Below are positions 58,430 through 64,000 of a stretch of DNA of 64,000 nucleotides, one piece after another; the first letter of the stretch is position 1, and the number at the start of each line of letters is the position of its first letter. Under the pieces are notes generated by a model that did no database searches, was not told where the DNA came from, and saw only the letters and a program-made list of their open reading frames with translations. The translations under genes were made by a program, and so were the position numbers. Source of the DNA: Mytilus galloprovincialis (lineage: Eukaryota; Mollusca; Bivalvia; Mytilida; Mytilidae); assembly GCF_965363235.1 (NCBI RefSeq), contig NC_134843.1, positions 93,777,795 through 93,841,794 on the forward strand. The letters are read 5' to 3'.

Positions 58430-59558
58430 AAACAAGAGTACACACGCTGAAATGTCTCGCCTTCTTTACTAATCATTGATATTTTGTTGATAGTCCTTAA
58501 TATAAAGCTTTACTACAACTATCACATAAACTTAACATGATCCAAAAAATATGAGGTCAAAGTCATATAAACCAAACAAAAAAATACATGTACACCTTAC
58601 AATCATTCAATACACTAAATATAGTTGAGTTGACCTTTTGATTATGATTTGTAAGAAACAGACCTAACCATGAAAACTGACGTTAAGGTTATATGAACAA
58701 TGCAAGGCAGACATGTACAGCTTGCAATCTTTCCATACCACAAATATGTTTACCTATTGATTCTAGTTTACGAAACAGACCAAAAAAAAAAAAACTTAAC
58801 ACTGAGCAATGATCCGTGGAAATAAGTTCAAGGTCAGATAAAACCTGCGAGACTTGCATGTACATCAGAAAATATTTCGATTCACCAAAAATAGTCAACC
58901 TATTGCATATAGTATTAGAAAAAGAGACCAAAACTCACTTTACTTTGACCACTGACCCATGAATATAAGGACAAAGGTCAGATGACACCTGCAAATTAGA
59001 TATGTTCACCTGTCAATCATTCCATACAACAGATATAGTAGACCTATTGCATACAGTATGAGAAACACAAAATATTTAACTATAACCATTGAACCATGAA
59101 AAAGGTCAGGTCAGATGGCACCTGCCAGTTGGATATGCACCTTACAGTACTTCCATACACCGAATTTACTAGACCTATTACATCTAATATCTGAGATATG
59201 GACTTGACCACCAAAACATAACCTTGTTCACTGATCCATGAAATGATCTAAAGGTCAAGTGAAAGCTGTCTGACGGGCATGAGGACCTTGCAAGGTACGC
59301 ACATACCAAATACAGATATCCTATTACTCATAATAAGAGAGAAATTAACATTAAAAACAAAATCTGAATCTTTTTATCAAGTAATCACAGTACCATGAAA
59401 ATGAGGTCAAGGACAATGGACAGGAGACTAAAGGAAATTTCAGCATCCAGGTCTTCCACCTTCTAAAATATAAAGCTTTTAAGAAGGTAGCTAATGCTGT
59501 CGCCGGATCACTATCCCTTTGTCGAGCTTTCTGCGACTGAAGTCTAAGGCTCGACAAA
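58430..59558 (-). mobile_element. Reverse copy of the 1.1-kb hairpin-headed repeat
   Basis: On the minus strand it starts with GTCGAGC...GCTCGAC (59555-59521), 'ggatagtgatccggcgacag', the ~150-bp 'gaccttgacctcattttcat' core repeats and ends 'gtgtactcttgttttgg'. Compared with the 30319 copy the outer stem is kept, the inner stem has mismatches, and the CGG tract is nearly gone. The shared ends define the element as about TTGTCGAGCC...CACTCTTGTTTT. Confidence 0.75.
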
Positions 59559-59829
59559 AATATTGATTAATGAACAATGAAAATGAGCTTTAGGTCAGAT
59601 GAACAGACATGCACAACTTATTTTCATTTATAGTGTTATTTTTATTTTTTTACAGCTCTGGGTCGATACTTCATGTCTATCTTTAATGTTCACCTTCTGG
59701 ACTATTAGTCAACAATAGTGTCATCAGTACTTCGGTACTGATATGATTTATAACAAACCTTTATAAAATTCCGTTAATAAAATTTGAAATTATAAAACAC
59801 ATTAACATGCCATCACTTGCATATAATGT

Positions 59830-60310
59830 TATAATTCAAGACCATTAAATGTGGTGCTATTTAAACTTGTATTTGGATCTGAATTTTGTTGAAATAATCA
59901 TCATGTAGAATTTTCATAACATTTGGTTGATGAAAACTTGAGAATGGAAGTGAAAAAATTTAGAATTTTTCCCATTTGTAAAGGTGCACAACTCTACAAC
60001 TGAAGCCACCAAAATTCAAACTGGATCTGTGTTTTGTTGAAATTAGCATTGTGTATAATATTCATTAAACTTGGTAGAGGCAAAACTAAAAATTCAGCAA
60101 TTTTTCCATTTGTTCAACTCTAGAACTGTATAAGTGACGCCATCCAAATTCAAACTAGATCAGTGTTTAGTGGTAGAAAGCATTGTGTATATGTGTCATA
60201 ATATTTGCTCGAGACAAACTTAACTTACAGAACAGAAACCAAATGCGGGACATAAGGACGTATGTAGGCAACAATTAATGATCCCTTCGTTGCTACACTG
60301 GGGACATAAA
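59830..60310. repeat. Another core-repeat type dispersed element
   Basis: Three ~130-146-bp units, each with 'ctggatctgtgttttgttgaaat' or a variant (59876, 60022, 60151) and 'tttttccatttgt', are followed by 'gcgggacataaggacgtatg', a degenerate remnant of the ACGG tract. The layout (core repeats, then microsatellite) is the same as at 32235-32440. Confidence 0.5.
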
Positions 60311-63300
60311 ATAGGCACTATATAGAATGGTTTTTGCAATTACATGTACAGGCAGGATGGGGGTAAATAAAAGTTCTGATAGATGTTGCATTCCTACAAA
60401 TATTGGCAGAAACAGATCATCACTGTCCGTCTGGCAAAACTAGGATTATCTTGAGGTGAACAGATCCAAAGTAACTTTCAAAATATGGCACCACTTTATA
60501 TTAAGACGATTAATTAATAAAGTCAATATTTATTTGATAAATTTACATATATATTATAATAATTTAATGACCATATAATACATCTTCTTCCATTCAAACT
60601 TTACATTCATCTCAAGTACAGTATTTGTATTACATCAAAATTCATTTATAGTAAAACGTTTATCATTCTTACAAACACAAAAGTTCATACATAAAAAATG
60701 ACATCAACCAGCAGAGTTTGATTGACACTTTTCCATCAGAGACCAAATGACGAGACAAGATTAATAGGGAATTATGATGCTATAAATAATTCCAATTTGG
60801 CATTAACATCAATAAATGTTCTATTGTTGTCATAGAATGCCTAGTCAAACCTTTTTTTTTCATAATCCTGATATTAAGAAAAAAGCTAGTATGAAATTTA
60901 TAATTAAGTTGGACATATCTGACATTTTGTTTTAATGCCTTCTTACGAGATTACAACCCCAATCTTTTTTTTTATTGGCTGCTCTATCTGGTTTTTATAA
61001 TCAAACTGGGATAAAAATACATTCACACAAAAATTCATTTTAATATCTTCCATTCATACCTCCATAGTATTTTTGAAACGGTCATTCAGCTCTTTACACA
61101 TAGATAATCATCATTCACAAAAAAACAAAAAAAACCTAACATTTTCACATTTTGCCAAAGCATTATTTTCTGTAATTCCACACATAATAAATGAATTATG
61201 ATGACTGTTTACAGCTAAAAAGATACACTGCTTCATACTCTACTTTGAGACTTGATAATGAAAGCCCATTATTCTGTTTTAAACCTTTGGCAGTTTAGTC
61301 ATACAACCCCCTTTCAAACTTGAACACTTGTTTTTATACTTCGATTGGAACATTTAACATATATTTACAGCTTATAAATACTGGTCAAAATGATTGAACT
61401 ACAATGTAAGCTTTTTCACTTGATTCCAAACCACCATAAAATCCTCTTTACCAACTGGGATAGTTTACTTCATTATTGTACAAGCATTACTACATTTAGA
61501 AACAGAACTTGCATCTCAGATTCTTGATTGAATAATATATTCTGAAGCATTGTTCTAAACCATGAAGTTGTTTCAAAGAATTTTTGAGAATATTATTCAA
61601 TTATTTATAAACAAAAACAAATAGTGTTGTTCTTACAAAAAAAATCCTGCTAATGCCTATGCACTCTTAAATAAAGAAAAAAGGTAAATAACATGACTCA
61701 ATTGAAGTTTTTGAACACTAAAAGTTTTGTAAAATGTTTGAAAATCTGCACTTATCTTCAAAAAAAGGAAATCTGTAAATAACTAAGCTGTTCAAAAAAG
61801 AAGGGAAAAAAACCCTCAGCTTTTTGAAATTTCAATTTCTTTCAATTTTCACATAAATATAAACTAAAAATTTCTGTATTTCTATGATTTCTACAATGAA
61901 GGATAATGTATATCTACAATGAAGGAAAAATTCTTCTTAACATAAAAAATTTTGGCATGATTTATGTACAACACATACAATTTATTGCAGTTTTCATTCA
62001 CCCGTGTCATGGAAAAATTAAAACAACCTATAAAATACATTTAATGATAGCATAGAAAGATTTCTTCATGGTTAATGCATTTCCATTACAATGTTTAAGC
62101 ACTTAAAACACATGAGAATCCCACTTAAACAGAGGTTTTAAAAGCTAGAGGTGTCAGTATAATGACTTCTACATGAATATAATATCAATTCATTAGTAGG
62201 ACATTGGAATATAATGCAGAGTCTATGAAGAATCCAGATGTACAAAGAAATAGAATGGAATATAATGCAGAGTCTATGAAGAATCCAGATGTACAAAGAA
62301 AAATATGTGGTATGATTGCCTATGAGACAACTCTCCATAAGAGACCACGGTATAAGGTTATAGTTCCCCTGGGAAGGGTGCATCATAACATATATTTTTG
62401 TTTACTTTTTTTAAACTGAATTTTCCTTAAAAACAATATTCATATTTTCAAATTTGGCTGGAATTTGTTTGTTGCTGTTTTGTAATGACAGTATAATTGA
62501 AGGCTAAATAGTAAAAGTAGAATTCACAATAATGTTATAATTATATAAACACAAAATAGATCATTTGCTATAGTAATGATCCTCTCCTGGCTGATTTGAG
62601 AACCATTACTGATTTTTTTTGTATCAAAACTGAATAAAATTTCATTAAGAAAGAAATGAAATAAAATCAGGCACAAATAAATATTTATATATATAATACA
62701 TCAAATTTTTTTGTTTAGATTTCACTTTGCATAAAATTTGATACACATTTATTTACAATACATCATTTAGAAAATTGTGTGTGCTCTTAGCACACAAAAC
62801 ATACTTCATTTTATAAAAGAAGATAAACAATGAAATAAATAATATAAAAGGAACACAACATTTAAATATCCGTCATGAAGCAAAGCTTCAATATGAAATC
62901 TTGACAGAGCATACATTTAAAGCTCTTTTGTGTGAAGAAGTCTATGACATTTTGTTCTTACATACATAAAAAGTACTCTAATGGATTTTTAATGCCCCTC
63001 AGAAAATTGCATTTAACTATTTTGTACTGGGTCAATTTTTTTCTTTTATTTGCATACAAATATTTCATGTGTAAATACTGTCACATACAAGGTGATAAAG
63101 ATGAGAATATTAATTATGATCAATGTTAAAATGTAAATAAATGTTCAATACCCTGCAAGAATTCTTCAAAATGGGGAATCACAAAATATTGGAAATTATA
63201 TTATGCAGTATTTAAGAAAAAAAAGACATTTTAATCCTCTAGAAATAAACTGACTGATCTGATTCCATTTGCAAGCTGAATAATACTGTGACAGTTCTAT

Positions 63301-63889
63301 ATCTGCTCAACATCACCGAGATTTAATCAGACAATCAAATCAGTAAATATTTTAACAAATGCCAGAGCCAAAAAGGACTATTTTTCATTCATTAAGGTTG
63401 CACAGACACTGCAAAATTTGTAATTTACAAGCTCATTTACTGGAATTATCCAAGTAAAAGAAGATATATATCACAAGTTTTCTCAAATGTCATGACCTTA
63501 TAGACTAACTTCATAGAAAATTGAGAAAATGTATATAAATCTGAAAAACACATCCTTTATCTAATCATAGTAGTCATTCAAAAATTCTGATACTAAGAAA
63601 TCTATAAAGAGATGTTTTGGAAAACAAGACAAGGACAAACTAGTTATATGAAAATAACTTGGCATATACAATGTACCGTAGCTCAGAAAAAGGCCAGCTT
63701 TAATATAGTCATGAGATAACTTATGCACCCCTGTAGCACTGTTAATTCTATAGATTGCATTGACTGATCTGACAATAGCACTTCTTGTATATGGATAAAC
63801 AAAAAACAACTATATACAAAGTCATAAAAAATATTTCAAAGCAATGACATAGACCAGACTAGATTTAAACCATCATTTCATGATTTTCA
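60311..63889. other. AT-rich, repeat-poor stretch, possibly a 3' UTR of a minus-strand gene
   Basis: No coding exon is seen. Poverty in repeats and high AT content resemble the KDSR downstream region. A 51-bp tandem duplication (ggaatataatgcagagtcta, starting at 62206 and 62257) is followed by a short 'gtggtatgattgcctatgag' repeat fragment (62308-62350). Confidence 0.35.
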
Positions 63890-63984
63890 TTTCATTGTCC
63901 TCCATTACAAAAAAAAACACAGTAAAAACAACTTAAAGAGAAATATTTTCGTTTGTGAAACGTCTTCTTCACTGGCACCTTCAT
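63890..63984 (-). other. Possible last exon of a minus-strand gene
   Basis: On the minus strand GAGTTTTTGTAG could be an acceptor. The following sequence can read DEGASEEDVSQTKIFLFKLF to a stop within about 75 nt. An acidic, Ser-rich end is plausible for a host protein, but the sequence is short and no homology is recognised. The window ends too soon to test it. Confidence 0.15.
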
Positions 63985-64000
63985 CTACAAAAACTCATAG

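Noticed and set aside
62138-62419. Frames of 82 and 71 codons with an internal repeat
   Set aside because: Created by a 51-bp tandem duplication and a dispersed repeat fragment.

Overview
The window is AT-rich animal nuclear DNA. Its dispersed repeat families look like those of marine mussels, so the source is probably a bivalve close to Mytilus. That assignment rests on my recall of repeat and protein families; no search was run. No bacterial or organellar genes are seen.

Two host genes lie head to head. On the minus strand (15741 down to 5593) is a complete 10-exon gene for 3-ketodihydrosphingosine reductase (KDSR). It encodes 331 aa and every intron is phase 0. On the plus strand (22368 to 54274) is a complete 9-exon gene for a carbonic anhydrase-related protein of the CA8 type, 315 aa. 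Most catalytic carbonic anhydrase residues are replaced in it. A further symmetric exon (2b, 26063-26335) could replace or accompany exon 2. About 6.6 kb separates the two start codons and is mostly old mobile-element debris.

The most unusual feature is a repeated pattern at 5' splice sites. At CA8 exons 2, 2b and 8, the last 30-57 nt of the exon plus its GTAAGT donor has been copied into the following intron as a tandem minisatellite (units of 71, 61 and 63-70 bp; about 8, 67 and 7 copies). CA8 exon 4 has one dispersed 44-bp copy of its end plus donor. KDSR exon 5 is followed by 46-bp units that begin at its donor. In the largest array (26306-31510) most 61-bp units carry a branch-point-like TTGAC, a TTTTCTATAG acceptor, 30 nt of open frame and an AAGTAAGT donor, so each resembles a phase-preserving micro-exon.

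The rest is transposable-element archaeology. There is a 3.6-kb LINE with a 12-bp target duplication and a nearly 1,000-codon ORF, antisense and 45 bp upstream of CA8 exon 4. A 1.6-kb CACTA-type element and a 2.9-kb inverted-repeat element (the latter with a nested pogo-like insertion) are also present. So are several small MITEs, tRNA-headed repeats, two copies of a 1.1-kb hairpin-headed repeat, and four 3'-end fossils of one retroelement family. From 54.3 kb to 64 kb no complete gene is seen. The last 110 bases may hold the final exon of a minus-strand gene.
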